From assembly GCA_023053685.1 (NCBI GenBank), contig JALIGW010000057.1, positions 1,476,710 through 1,540,709 on the forward strand: a stretch of 64,000 nucleotides of DNA, written 5' to 3'. This stretch comes from Diadophis punctatus similis. Lineage: Eukaryota; Chordata; Lepidosauria; Squamata; Dipsadidae. The first letter of the stretch is position 1, and each line of letters opens with the position of its first letter. Made by a program: the position numbers and the translations under genes. The notes under the pieces are model-generated. The model did no database searches. It worked only from the letters and a program-made list of their open reading frames with translations, and had not been told where the DNA came from. Positions 48,756 to 62,500 of the stretch are shown here, piece by piece.

Positions 48756-51700
48756 GTTCAAAGATTATGCTGAAATCTGCCTCTGCATTTTCTCTCTAGC
48801 TGACATTTTCGAGACGTGCAGAAGCAGATTTCAAACATTATGCTGAAATCTACAACATCAATTTCTCTCTAGCTAACATTTTCCAGATGTGAAGAAGCAG
48901 AGTTCCAGGATTATGCTGAAATCTGCCTCTGCATTTTCCCTCTAGCTGACATTTCCCAGGTGTGTAGAAGCAGAGTTCAGGATTATGCTAAAATCTGTCT
49001 TGCAATTTTTCTCCAGGTGAAATTTTCCAGATGTGGAGAAGCAGAGTTCCAAGATTATGCTGAAATCTGCCTTGCAATTTCTCTCTAGCTGACATTTTCG
49101 AGATTTGCGGAAGCAAAGTTCAAACATTATGCTGAAATCTACAACATCAATTTCTCCCAAGCTAACATTTTGCAGATGTGGAGAAGCAGAGTTCCAGGAT
49201 TATGCTGAAATCTGCCTTCCAATTTCTCTCTAGCTGACATTTTCCAGATGTGCACAAGCAGAGTTCCAGGATTATGCTAAAATCTGCCTCTGCATTTTCC
49301 CTCTAGCTGACATTTTCAAGATGTGCAGAAGCAGAGTTCAAAGATTATGCTGAAATATACCACATAAATTTTCCCCAGCTGACATTTTCCAGATGTGCAG
49401 TAGAAGAGTTCCAAGATTATGCTGAAATCTGCCTCTGAATTTTCCCTTTAGCTGACATTTTCAAGGTGTGTAGAAGCAGAGTTCCACGATTATGCTGAAA
49501 TCAGCCTCTGCATTTCTCTTTAGCTGACATTTTCGAGATGTGCAGAAGCAGAGTTCAAACATTATGCTGAAATCTACAACATTAATTTCTCTCTAGCTAA
49601 CATTTTCCAGATGTGCAGAGGCAGAGTTCCAGGATTATGCTGAAATCTGCCTTGCAATTTCTCTCTAGCTGATATTTTCCTGATGTGCGGTAGCAGAGTT
49701 CAAAGATTACGCTGAAATCTGCCTCTGCATTTTCCCTCTAGCTGACATTTTCCAGGTGTGTAGAAGCAGAGTTCCAGGATTATGATGAAATCTGTCTTGC
49801 AATTTTTCTCCAGGTGAAATTTTCCAGATGTGGAGAAGCAGAGGTCCAAGATTATGCTGAAATCTGCCTTGCAATTTCTGTCTAGCTCACATTTTCCAGA
49901 TTTGCGGAAGCAGAGCTCAAAGATTATGCTGAAATCTACCACATCAATTTCTCTCTAGCTGACATTTTCCAGATGTGTGGAAGCAGAGTTCCATGATTAT
50001 GCTGAAATCAGCCTCTGCAATTTCTCTCTAGCTGACATTTTCCAGATGTGCGGTAGCAGATTTCAAAGATTATGCTGAAATCTGCCTCTGCATTTTCCCT
50101 CTAGCTGACATTTTCCAGGTGTGTAGAAGCAGAGTTCCAAGATTATGCTGAAATCTGCCTTGCAATTTCTCTCTAGCTCACATTTTCCAGATGTGTGGAA
50201 GCAGAGTTCCTAGATTATGCTGACATCTACGACATGAATTCCTCTCTAGCTGACATTTTCCAGATGTGCAGAAGCAGAGTTCCAGGATTATGCTGAAATC
50301 AGCCTCCGCATTTTCTCTCTAGCTGACATTTTCGAGACGTGCAGAAGCAGAGTTCAAACATTATGTTGAAATCTACAACATCCATTTCTCTCTAGCTAAC
50401 ATTTTCCAGATGTGCAGAAGCAGAGTTCCAGGATTATGCTGAAATCTGCCTCTGCATTTTCCCTCTAGCTTACATTTTCCAGATGTGCAGAAGCAGAGTT
50501 CCAGGATTATGCTAAAATCTGCCTCTGCATTTTCTCTCTAGCTGACATTTTCCAGATGTGCAGAAGCAGCGTTCAAACATTATGCTGAAATCCACAACAT
50601 TAATTTCTCTCTAGCTCATATTTTCCAGATGTGCAGAAGCAGAGTTCCAGGATTATGCTGAAATATGCCTTGCATTTTCTCTCTAGCTGACATTTTCCAG
50701 ATGTGCAGAAGCAGAGTTCAAAGATTATGCTGAAATCTGCCTCTGCATTTTCTCTCTAGCTGACATTTTCGAGACGTGCAGAAGCAGATTTCAAACATTA
50801 TGCTGAAATCTACAACATCAATTTCTCTCTAGCTAACATTTTCCAGATGTGCAGAAGTAGAGTTCCAGGATTATGCTGAAATCTGCCTCTGCATTTTCCC
50901 TCTAGCTGACATTTTCAAGATGTGAAAAAGCAGAGTTCAAAGATTATGCTGAAATCTACAACTTCAATTTCTCTAGCTGACATTTTCCAGATGTGTGGAA
51001 GCAGAGTTCCAGGATTATGCTGAAATCTGCCTCTGCATTTTCCCTCTGGCTGACATTTTCCAGGTGTGTAGAAGCAGAGTTCAGGATTATGCTAAAATCT
51101 GTCTTGCAATTTTTCTCCAGGTGAAATTTTCCAGATGTGCAGAAGCAGAGTTCAAGGATTATGCTGAAATCTGCCTCTGCATTTTCCCTCTAGCTGACAT
51201 TTTCCAGAGGTGCAGAAGCAGAGTTCAAAGATTATGCTGAAATCTACCACATCAATTTCTTTCTAGCTGACATTTTCCAGGTGTGTGGAAGCAGAGTTCC
51301 AAGATTATGCTGACATCTACGACATCAATTCCTCTCTAGCTGACATTTTCCAGATGTGCAGAAGCAGGGTTCCAGGATTATGCTGAAATCTGCCTCTGCA
51401 TTTTCCCTCTAGCTGACCTTTTCAAGATGTGAAAAAGCAGAGTTCAAAGATAATGCTGAAATCTACAACTTCAATTTCTCTAGCTTACATTTTCCAGATG
51501 TGTGGAAGCAGAGTTCCAGGATTATGCTGAAATCTGCCTCTGCATTTTCCCTTTAGCTGACATTTTCAAGGTGTGTAGAAGCAGAGTTTCAGGATTATGC
51601 TGAAATCAGCCTCTGCATTTTCTCTCTAGCTGAGATTTTCCAGATGTGCAGAAGCAGAGTTCAAACATTATGCTGAAATCTACAACATTAATTTCTCTCT

Positions 51701-54269
51701 AGCTAAAATTTTCCAGATGTGCAGAAGCAGAGTTCCAGGATTATGCTGAAATCTGCCTTGCAAGTTCTCTCTATCTGACATTTTCCAGATGTGTGGAAGC
51801 AGAGTTTCAGGATTATGCTGAAATCTGTCTTGCAATTTTTTTCCAGGTGAAATTTTCCAGATGTGGAGAAGCAGAGTTCCAAGATTATGCTTAAATCTGC
51901 CTTGCAATTTCTCTCTAGCTGACGTTTTTGAGATTTGCGGAAGCAAAGTTCAAACATTATGCTGAAATCTACAACATCAATTTCTCCCTAGCTAACATTT
52001 TCCAGATGTGCAGAAGCAGAGTTCCAGGATTATGCTGAAATCTGCCTTCCAATTTCTCTCTAGCTGACATTTTCCAGATGTGCACAAGCAGAGTTCCAGG
52101 ATTATGCTAAAACCTGCCTCTGCATTTTCTCTCTAGCTGACATTTTCCAGATGTGCAGAAGCAGAGTTCAAAGATTATGCTGAAATCTGCCTCTGCATTT
52201 TCTCTCTAGCTGACATTTTCGAGACGTGCAGAAGCAGATTTCAAACATTATGCTGAAATCTACAACATCAATTTCTCTCTAGCTAACATTTTCCAGATGT
52301 GAAGAAGCAGAGTTCCAGGATTATGCTGAAATCTGCCTCTGCATTTTCCCTCTAGCTGACATTTTCAAGATGTGAAAAAGCAGAGTTCAAAGATTATGCT
52401 GAAATCTACAACTTCAATTTCTCTAGCTGACATTTTCCAGATGTGTGGAAGCAGAGTTCCAGGATTATGCTGAAATCTGCCTCTGCATTTTCCCTCTAGC
52501 TGACATTTCCCAGGTGTGTAGAAGCAGAGTTCAGGATTATGCTAAAATCTGTCTTGCAATTTTTCTCCAGGTGAAATTTTCCAGATGTGGAGAAGCAGAG
52601 TTCCAAGATTATGCTGAAATCTGCCTTGCAATTTCTCTCTAGCTGACATTTTCGAGATTTGCGGAAGCAAAGTTCAAACATTATGCTGAAATCTACAACA
52701 TCAATTTCTCCCAAGCTAACATTTTGCAGATGTGGAGAAGCAGAGTTCCAGGATTATGCTGAAATCTGCCTTCCAATTTCTCTCTAGCTGACATTTTCCA
52801 GATGTGCACAAGCAGAGTTCCAGGATTATGCTAAAATCTGCCTCTGCATTTTCCCTCTAGCTGACATTTTCAAGATGTGCAGAAGCAGAGTTCAAAGATT
52901 ATGCTGAAATATACCACATAAATTTTCCCCAGCTGACATTTTCCAGATGTGCAGTAGAAGAGTTCCAAGATTATGCTGAAATCTGCCTCTGAATTTTCCC
53001 TTTAGCTGACATTTTCAAGGTGTGTAGAAGCAGAGTTCCACGATTATGCTGAAATCAGCCTCTGCATTTCTCTTTAGCTGACATTTTCGAGATGTGCAGA
53101 AGCAGAGTTCAAACATTATGCTGAAATCTACAACATTAATTTCTCTCTAGCTAACATTTTCCAGATGTGCAGAGGCAGAGTTCCAGGATTATGCTGAAAT
53201 CTGCCTTGCAATTTCTCTCTAGCTGATATTTTCCTGATGTGCGGTAGCAGAGTTCAAAGATTACGCTGAAATCTGCCTCTGCATTTTCCCTCTAGCTGAC
53301 ATTTTCCAGGTGTGTAGAAGCAGAGTTCCAGGATTATGATGATATCTGTCTTGCAATTTTTCTCCAGGTGAAATTTTCCAGATGTGGAGAAGCAGAGGTC
53401 CAAGATTATGCTGAAATCTGCCTTGCAATTTCTGTCTAGCTCACATTTTCCAGATTTGCGGAAGCAGAGCTCAAAGATTATGCTGAAATCTACCACATCA
53501 ATTTCTCTCTAGCTGACATTTTCCAGATGTGTGGAAGCAGAGTTCCATGATTATGCTGAAATCAGCCTCTGCATTTTCCCTCTAGCTGACATTTTCCAGA
53601 CGTGCAGTAGAAGAGTTCAAAGATTATGCTGAAATCTACAACTTCAATTTCTCTAGCTGACATTTTCCAGATGTGTAGAAGCAGAGTTCCAGGATTATGC
53701 TGAAATCTGCCTCTGCATTTTCCCTCTAGCTTACATTTTCCAGATGTGCAGAAGCAGAGTTCCAGGATTATGCTAAAATCTGCCTCTGCATTTTCTCTCT
53801 AGCTGACATTTTCCAGATGTGCAGAAGCAGAGTTCAAAGATGATGCTGAAATCTACAACATCAATTTCTCCCAAGCTAACATTTTGCAGATGTGGAGAAG
53901 CAGAGTTCCAGGATTATGCTGAAATCTGCCTTCCAATTTCTCTCTAGCTGACATTTTCCAGATGTGCACAAGCAGAGTTCCAGGATTATGCTAAAATCTG
54001 CCTCTGCATTTTCCCTCTAGCTGACATTTTCAAGATGTGAAAAAGCAGAGTTCAAAGATTATGCTGAAATCTACAACTTCAATTTCTCTAGCTGACATTT
54101 TCCAGATGTGTGGAAGCAGAGTTCCAGGATTATGCTGAAATCTGCCTCTGCATTTTCCCTCTGGCTGACATTTTCCAGGTGTGTAGAAGCAGAGTTCAGG
54201 ATTATGCTAAAATCTGTCTTGCAATTTTTCTCCAGGTGAAATTTTCCAGATGTGCAGAAGCAGAGTTCA

Positions 54270-54692
54270 AGGATTATGCTGAAATCTACCTCTGCATTTT
54301 CCCTCTAGCTGACATTTTCCAGAGGTGCAGAAGCAGAGTTCAAAGATTATGCTGAAATCTACCACATCAATTTCTTTCTAGCTGACATTTTCCAGGTGTG
54401 TGGAAGCAGAGTTCCAAGATTATGCTGACATCTACGACATCAATTCCTCTCTAGCTGACATTTTCCAGATGTGCAGAAGCAGGGTTCCAGGATTATGCTG
54501 AAATCTACCTCTGCATTTTCCCTCTAGCTGACATTTTCCAGAGGTGCAGAAGCAGAGTTCAAAGATTATGCTGAAATCTACCACATCAATTTCTTTCTAG
54601 CTGACATTTTCCAGGTGTGTGGAAGCAGAGTTCCAAGATTATGCTGACATCTACGACATCAATTCCTCTCTAGCTGACATTTTCCAGATGTG
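54270..54692 (+). repeat. 219-bp (3-mer) tandem duplication, copy in the second 15.8-kb unit
   Basis: This is the counterpart of 38469-38891 at offset 15,801, with the same private TACCTC change in both 219-bp repeats. It was carried along by the large duplication. Confidence 0.85.
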
Positions 54693-57600
54693 TGGAAGCA
54701 GAGTTCCAGGATTATGCTGAAATCTGCCTCTGCATTTTCCCTTTAGCTGACATTTTCAAGGTGTGTAGAAGCAGAGTTTCAGGATTATGCTGAAATCAGC
54801 CTCTGCATTTTCTCTCTAGCTGAGATTTTCCAGATGTGCAGAAGCAGAGTTCAAACATTATGCTGAAATCTACAACATTAATTTCTCTCTAGCTCACATT
54901 TTCCAGATGTGCAGAAGCAGAGTTCCAGGATTATGCTGAAATCTGCCTTGCAAGTTCTCTCTATCTGACATTTTCCAGATGTGTGGAAGCAGAGTTTCAG
55001 GATTATGCTGAAATCTGTCTTGCAATTTTTCTCCAGGTGAAATTTTCCAGATGTGGAGAAGCAGAGTTCCAAGATTATGCTTAAATCTGCCTTGCAATTT
55101 CTCTCTAGCTGACGTTTTTGAGATTTGCGGAAGCAAAGTTCAAACATTATGCTGAAATCTACAACATCAATTTCTCCCTAGCTAACATTTTCCAGATGTG
55201 CAGAAGCAGAGTTCCAGGATTATGCTGAAATCTGCCTTCCAATTTCTCTCTAGCTGACATTTTCCAGATGTGCACAAGCAGAGTTCCAGGATTATGCTAA
55301 AATCTGCCTCTGCATTTTCTCTCTAGCTGACATTTTCCAGATGTGCAGAAGCAGAGTTCAAAGATTATGCTGAAATCTGCCTCTGCATTTTCTCTCTAGC
55401 TGACATTTTCGAGACGTGCAGAAGCAGATTTCAAACATTATGCTGAAATCTACAACATCAATTTCTCTCTAGCTAACATTTTCCAGATGTGAAGAAGCAG
55501 AGTTCCAGGATTATGCTGAAATCTGCCTCTGCATTTTCCCTCTAGCTGACATTTTCAAGATGTGAAAAATCAGAGTTCAAAGATTATGCTGAAATCTACA
55601 ACTTCAATTTCTCTAGCTGACATTTTCCAGATGTGTGGAAGCAGAGTTCCAGGATTATGCTGAAATCTGCCTCTGCATTTTCCCTCTAGCTGACATTTCC
55701 CAGGTGTGTAGAAGCAGAGTTCAGGATCATGCTAAAATCTGTCTTGCAATTTTTCTCCAGGTGAAATTTTCCAGATGTGGAGAAGCAGAGTTCCAAGATT
55801 ATGCTGAAATCTGCCTTGCAATTTCTCTCTAGCTGACATTTTCGAGATTTGCGGAAGCAAAGTTCAAACATTATGCTGAAATCTACAACATCAATTTCTC
55901 CCAAGCTAACATTTTGCAGATGTGGAGAAGCAGAGTTCCAGGATTATGCTGAAATCTGCCTTCCAATTTCTCTCTAGCTGACATTTTCCAGATGTGCACA
56001 AGCAGAGTTCCAGGATTATGCTAAAATCTGCCTCTGCATTTTCCCTCTAGCTGACATTTTCAAGATGTGAAAAAGCAGAGTTCAAAGATTATGCTGAAAT
56101 CTACAACTTCAATTTCTCTAGCTGACATTTTCCAGATGTGTGGAAGCAGAGTTCCAGGATTATGCTGAAATCTGCCTCTGCATTTTCCCTCTAGCTGACA
56201 TTTTCAAGATGTGAAAAAGCAGAGTTCAAAGATTATGCTGAAATCTACAACTTCAATTTCTCTAGCTGACATTTTCCAGATGTGTGGAAGCAGAGTTCCA
56301 GGATTATGCTGAAATCTGCCTCTGCATTTTCCCTCTAGCTGACATTTTCCAGGTGCGTAGAAGCAGAGTTCAGGATTATGCTAAAATCTGTCTTGCAATT
56401 TTTCTCCAGGTGAAATTTTCCAGATGTGCAGAAGCAGAGTTCAAGGATTATGCTGAAATCTGCCTCTGCATTTTCCCTCTAGCTGACATTTTCCAGAGGT
56501 GCAGAAGCAGAGTTCAAAGATTATGCTGAAATCTACCACATCAATTTCTTTCTAGCTGACATTTTCCAGATGTGTGGAAGCAGAGTTCCAAGATTATGCT
56601 GACATCTACGACATCAATTCCTCTCTAGCTGACATTTTCCAGATGTGCAGAAGCAGGGTTCCAGGATTATGCTGAAATCTGCCTCTGCATTTTCCCTCTA
56701 GCTGACCTTTTCAAGATGTGAAAAAGCAGAGTTCAAAGATAATGCTGAAATCTACAACTTCAATTTCTCTAGCTGACATTTTCCAGATGTGTGGAAGCAG
56801 AGTTCCAGGATTATGCTGAAATCTGCCTCTGCATTTTCCCTTTAGCTGACATTTTCAAGGTGTGTAGAAGCAGAGTTTCAGGATTATGCTGAAATCAGCC
56901 TCTGCATTTTCTCTCTAGCTGAGATTTTCCAGATGTGCAGAAGCAGAGTTCAAACATTATGCTGAAATCTACAACATTAATTTCTCTCTAGCTAACATTT
57001 TCCAGATGTGCAGAAGCAGAGTTCCAGGATTATGCTGAAATCTGCCTTGCAATTTCTCTCTATCTGACATTTTCCAGATGTGTGGAAGCAGAGTTTCAGG
57101 ATTATGCTGAAATCTGTCTTGCAATTTTTCTCCAGGTGAAATTTTCCAGATGTGGAGAAGCAGAGTTCCAAGATTATGCTTAAATCTGCCTTGCAATTTC
57201 TCTCTAGCTGACGTTTTTGAGATTTGCGGAAGCAAAGTTCAAACATTATGCTGAAATCTACAACATCAATTTCTCCCTAGCTAACATTTTCCAGATGTGC
57301 AGAAGCAGAGTTCCAGGATTATGCTGAAATCTGCCTTCCAATTTCTCTCTAGCTGACATTTTCCAGATGTGCACAAGCAGAGTTCCAGGATTATGCTAAA
57401 ATCTGCCTCTGCATTTTCTCTCTAGCTGACATTTTCCAGATGTGCAGAAGCAGAGTTCAAAGATTATGCTGAAATCTGCCTCTGCATTTTCTCTCTAGCT
57501 GACATTTTCGAGACGTGCAGAAGCAGATTTCAAACATTATGCTGAAATCTACAACATCAATTTCTCTCTAGCTAACATTTTCCAGATGTGCAGAAGCAGA

Positions 57601-58219
57601 GTTCCAGGATTATGCTGAAATCTGCCTCTGCATTTTCCCTCTAGCTGACATTTTCAAGATGTGAAAAAGCAGAGTTCAAAGATTATGCTGAAATCTACAA
57701 CTTCAATTTCTCTAGCTGACATTTTCCAGATGTGTGGAAGCAGAGTTCCAGGATTATGATGAAATCTGCCTCTGCATTTTCCCTCTAGCTGACATTTCCC
57801 AGGTGTGTAGAAGCAGAGTTCAGGATTATGCTAAAATCTGTCTTGCAATTTTTCTCCAGGTGAAATTTTCCAGATGTGGAGAAGCAGAGTTCCAAGATTA
57901 TGCTGAAATCTGCCTTGCAATTTCTCTCTAGCTGACATTTTCGAGATTTGCGGAAGCAAAGTTCAAACATTATGCTGAAATCTACAACATCAATTTCTCC
58001 CAAGCTAACATTTTCCAGATGTGGAGAAGCAGAGTTCCAGGATTATGCTGAAATCTGCCTTCCAATTTCTCTCTAGCTGACATTTTCCAGATGTGCACAA
58101 GCAGAGTTCCAGGATTATGCTAAAATCTGCCTCTGCATTTTCCCTCTAGCTGACATTTTCAAGATGTGCAGAAGCAGAGTTCAAAGATTATGCTGAAATA
58201 TACCACATAAATTTTCCCC

Positions 58220-59536
58220 AGCTGACATTTTCCAGATGTGCAGTAGAAGAGTTCCAAGATTATGCTGAAATCTGCCTCTGAATTTTCCCTTTAGCTGACA
58301 TTTTCAAGGTGTGTAGAAGCAGAGTTCCACGATTATGCTGAAATCAGCCTCTGCATTTCTCTTTAGCTGACATTTTCGAGATGTGCAGAAGCAGAGTTCA
58401 AACATTATGCTGAAATCTACAACATTAATTTCTCTCTAGCTAACATTTTCCAGATGTGCAGAGGCAGAGTTCCAGGATTATGCTGAAATCTGCCTTGCAA
58501 TTTCTCTCTAGCTGATATTTTCCTGATGTGCGGTAGCAGAGTTCAAAGATTACGCTGAAATCTGCCTCTGCATTTTCCCTCTAGCTGACATTTTCCAGGT
58601 GTGTAGAAGCAGAGTTCCAGGATTATGATGATATCTGTCTTGCAATTTTTCTCCAGGTGAAATTTTCCAGATGTGGAGAAGCAGAGGTCCAAGATTATGC
58701 TGAAATCTGCCTTGCAATTTCTGTCTAGCTCACATTTTCCAGATTTGCGGAAGCAGAGCTCAAAGATTATGCTGAAATCTACCACATCAATTTCTCTCTA
58801 GCTGACATTTTCCAGATGTGTGGAAGCAGAGTTCCATGATTATGCTGAAATCAGCCTCTGCATTTTCCCTCTAGCTGACATTTTCCAGATGTGCAGTAGA
58901 AGAGTTCCAAGATTATGCTGAAATCTGCCTCTGAATTTTCCCTTTAGCTGACATTTTCAAGGTGTGTAGAAGCAGAGTTCCACGATTATGCTGAAATCAG
59001 CCTCTGCATTTCTCTTTAGCTGACATTTTCGAGATGTGCAGAAGCAGAGTTAAAACATTATGCTGAAATCTACAACATTAATTTCTCTCTAGCTAACATT
59101 TTCCAGATGTGCAGAGGCAGAGTTCCAGGATTATGCTGAAATCTGCCTTGCAATTTCTCTCTAGCTGATATTTTCCTGATGTGCGGTAGCAGAGTTCAAA
59201 GATTACGCTGAAATCTGCCTCTGCATTTTCCCTCTAGCTGACATTTTCCAGGTGTGTAGAAGCAGAGTTCCAGGATTATGATGAAATCTGTCTTGCAATT
59301 TTTCTCCAGGTGAAATTTTCCAGATGTGGAGAAGCAGTGGTCCAAGATTATGCTGAAATCTGCCTTGCAATTTCTGTCTAGCTCACATTTTCCAGATTTG
59401 CGGAAGCAGAGCTCAAAGATTATGCTGAAATCTACCACATCAATTTCTCTCTAGCTGACATTTTCCAGATGTGTGGAAGCAGAGTTCCATGATTATGCTG
59501 AAATCAGCCTCTGCATTTTCTCTCTAGCTGACATTT
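58220..59536 (+). repeat. 653-bp (9-mer) tandem duplication, copy in the second 15.8-kb unit
   Basis: This is the counterpart of 42419-43735 at offset 15,801 and includes the private GCAGTGGTCC variant near 59336. Confidence 0.83.
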
Positions 59537-62500
59537 TCGAGACGTGCAGAAGCCGATTTCAAACATTATGCTGAAATCTACAACATCAATTTCTCTCTAG
59601 CTAACATTTTCCAGATGTGCAGAAGCAGAGTTCCAGGATTATGCTGAAATCTGCCTCTGCATTTTCCCTCTAGCTGACATTTTCAAGATGTGAAAAAGCA
59701 GAGTTCAAAGATTATGCTGAAATCTACAACTTCAATTTCTCTAGCTGACATTTTCCAGATGTGTGGAAGCAGAGTTCCAGGATTATGATGAAATCTGCCT
59801 CTGCATTTTCCCTCTAGCTGACATTTCCCAGGTGTGTAGAAGCAGAGTTCAGGATTATGCTAAAATCTGTCTTGCAATTTTTCTCCAGGTGAAATTTTCC
59901 AGATGTGGAGAAGCAGAGTTCCAAGATTATGCTGAAATCTGCCTTGCAATTTCTCTCTAGCTGACATTTTCGAGATTTGCGGAAGCAAAGTTCAAACATT
60001 ATGCTGAAATCTACAACATCAATTTCTCCCAAGCTAACATTTTCCAGATGTGGAGAAGCAGAGTTCCAGGATTATGCTGAAATCTGCCTTCCAATTTCTC
60101 TCTAGCTGACATTTTCCAGATGTGCACAAGCAGAGTTCCAGGATTATGGTAAAATCTGCCTCTGCATTTTCCCTCTAGCTGACATTTTCAAGATGTGCAG
60201 AAGCAGAGTTCAAAGATTATGCTGAAATATACCACATAAATTTTCCCCAGCTGACATTTTCCAGATGTGCAGTAGAAGAGTTCCAAGATTATGCTGAAAT
60301 CTGCCTCTGAATTTTCCCTTTAGCTGACATTTTCAAGGTGTGTAGAAGCAGAGTTCCACGATTATGCTGAAATCAGCCTCTGCATTTCTCTTTAGCTGAC
60401 ATTTTCGAGATGTGCAGAAGCAGAGTTCAAACATTATGCTGAAATCTACAACATTAATTTCTCTCTAGCTAACATTTTCCAGATGTGCAGAGGCAGAGTT
60501 CCAGGATTATGCTGAAATCTGCCTTGCAATTTCTCTCTAGCTGATATTTTCCTGATGTGCGGTAGCAGAGTTCAAAGATTACGCTGAAATCTGCCTCTGC
60601 ATTTTCCCTCTAGCTGACATTTTCCAGGTGTGTAGAAGCAGAGTTCCAGGATTATGATGAAATCTGTCTTGCAATTTTTCTCCAGGTGAAATTTTCCAGA
60701 TGTGGAGAAGCAGAGGTCCAAGATTATGCTGAAATCTGCCTTGCAATTTCTGTCTAGCTCACATTTTCCAGATTTGCGGAAGCAGAGCTCAAAGATTATG
60801 CTGAAATCTACCACATCAATTTCTCTCTAGCTGACATTTTCCAGATGTGTGGAAGCAGAGTTCCATGATTATGCTGAAATCAGCCTCTGCATTTTCCCTC
60901 TAGCTGACATTTTCCAGACGTGCAGTAGAAGAGTTCAAAGATTATGCTGAAATCTACAACTTCAATTTCTCTAGCTGACATTTTCCAGATGTGTAGAAGC
61001 AGAGTTCCAGGATTATGCTGAAATCTGCCTCTGCATTTTCCCTCTAGCTTACATTTTCCAGATGTGCAGAAGCAGAGTTCCAGGATTATGCTAAAATCTG
61101 CCTCTGCATTTTCTCTCTAGCTGACATTTTCCAGATGTGCAGAAGCAGAGTTCAAAGATGATGCTGAAATCAGCCTCTGCATTTTCTCTCTAGCTGACAT
61201 TTTGAGATGTGCGGAAGCAGAGTTCAAACATTATGCTGAAATCTACAACATTAATTTCTCTCTAGCTCACATTTTCCAGATGTGCAGAAGCAGAGTTCCA
61301 GGATTATGCTGAAATATGCCTTGCATTTTCTCTCTAGCTGACATTTTCCAGATGTGCAGAAGCAGAGTTCAAAGATTATGCTGAAATCTGCCTCTGCATT
61401 TTCTCTCTAGCTGACATTTTCGAGACGTGCAGAAGCAGATTTCAAACATTATGCTGAAATCTACAACATCAATTTCTCTCTAGCTAACATTTTCCAGATG
61501 TGCAGAAGTAGAGTTCCAGGATTATGCTGAAATCTGCCTCTGCATTTTCCCTCTAGCTGACATTTTCAAGATGTGAAAAAGCAGAGTTCAAACATTATGC
61601 TGAAATCTACAACTTCAATTTCTCTAGCTGACATTTTCCAGATGTGTGGAAGCAGAGTTCCAGGATTATGCTGAAATCTGCCTCGGCATTTTCCCTCTGG
61701 CTGACATTTTCCAGGTGTGTAGAAGCAGAGTTCAGGATTATGCTAAAATCTGTCTTGCAATTTTTCTCCAGGTGAAATTTTCCAGATGTGCAGAAGCAGA
61801 GTTCAAGGATTATGCTGAAATCTGCCTCTGCATTTTCCCTCTAGCTGACATTTTCCAGAGGTGCAGAAGCAGAGTTCAAAGATTATGCTGAAATCTACCA
61901 CATCAATTTCTTTCTAGCTGACATTTTCCAGGTGTGTGGAAGCAGAGTTCCAAGATTATGCTGACATCTACGACATCAATTCCTCTCTAGCTGACATTTT
62001 CCAGATGTGCAGAAGCAGGGTTCCAGGATTATGCTGAAATCTGCCTCTGCATTTTCCCTCTAGCTGACCTTTTCAAGATGTGAAAAAGCAGAGTTCAAAG
62101 ATAATGCTGAAATCTACAACTTCAATTTCTCTAGCTGACATTTTCCAGATGTGTGGAAGCAGAGTTCCAGGATTATGCTGAAATCTGCCTCTGCATTTTC
62201 CCTTTAGCTGACATTTTCAAGGTGTGTAGAAGCAGAGTTTCAGGATTATGCTGAAATCAGCCTCTGCATTTTCTCTCTAGCTGAGATTTTCCAGATGTGC
62301 AGAAGCAGAGTTCAAACATTATGCTGAAATCTACAACATTAATTTCTCTCTAGCTAAAATTTTCCAGATGTGCAGAAGCAGAGTTCCAGGATTATGCTGA
62401 AATCTGCCTTGCAAGTTCTCTCTATCTGACATTTTCCAGATGTGTGGAAGCAGAGTTTCAGGATTATGCTGAAATCTGTCTTGCAATTTTTCTCCAGGTG

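Larger units (their letters stand above)
33093..48893 (+). repeat. 15.8-kb segmental tandem duplication, copy 1
   Basis: This block of 15,801 bp (about 218 monomers) is followed immediately by a second copy. All landmarks from 33141 to 47311 recur 15,801 bp further on with no change in spacing. Private variants shared by both copies include CAATTTTTTTCCAGG (36033), AAACCTGCC (36309), CTTACATTTTCC at 35683, GTGAAAAATCAG (39763), CAGGATCATG (39921), GGTGCGTAG (40552), GCAGTGGTCC (43535), GATTATGGTA (44341) and CCTCGGCATT (45882). I found no difference at any checked site. A block this exact could be a very recent duplication or an assembly duplication. Confidence 0.9.
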
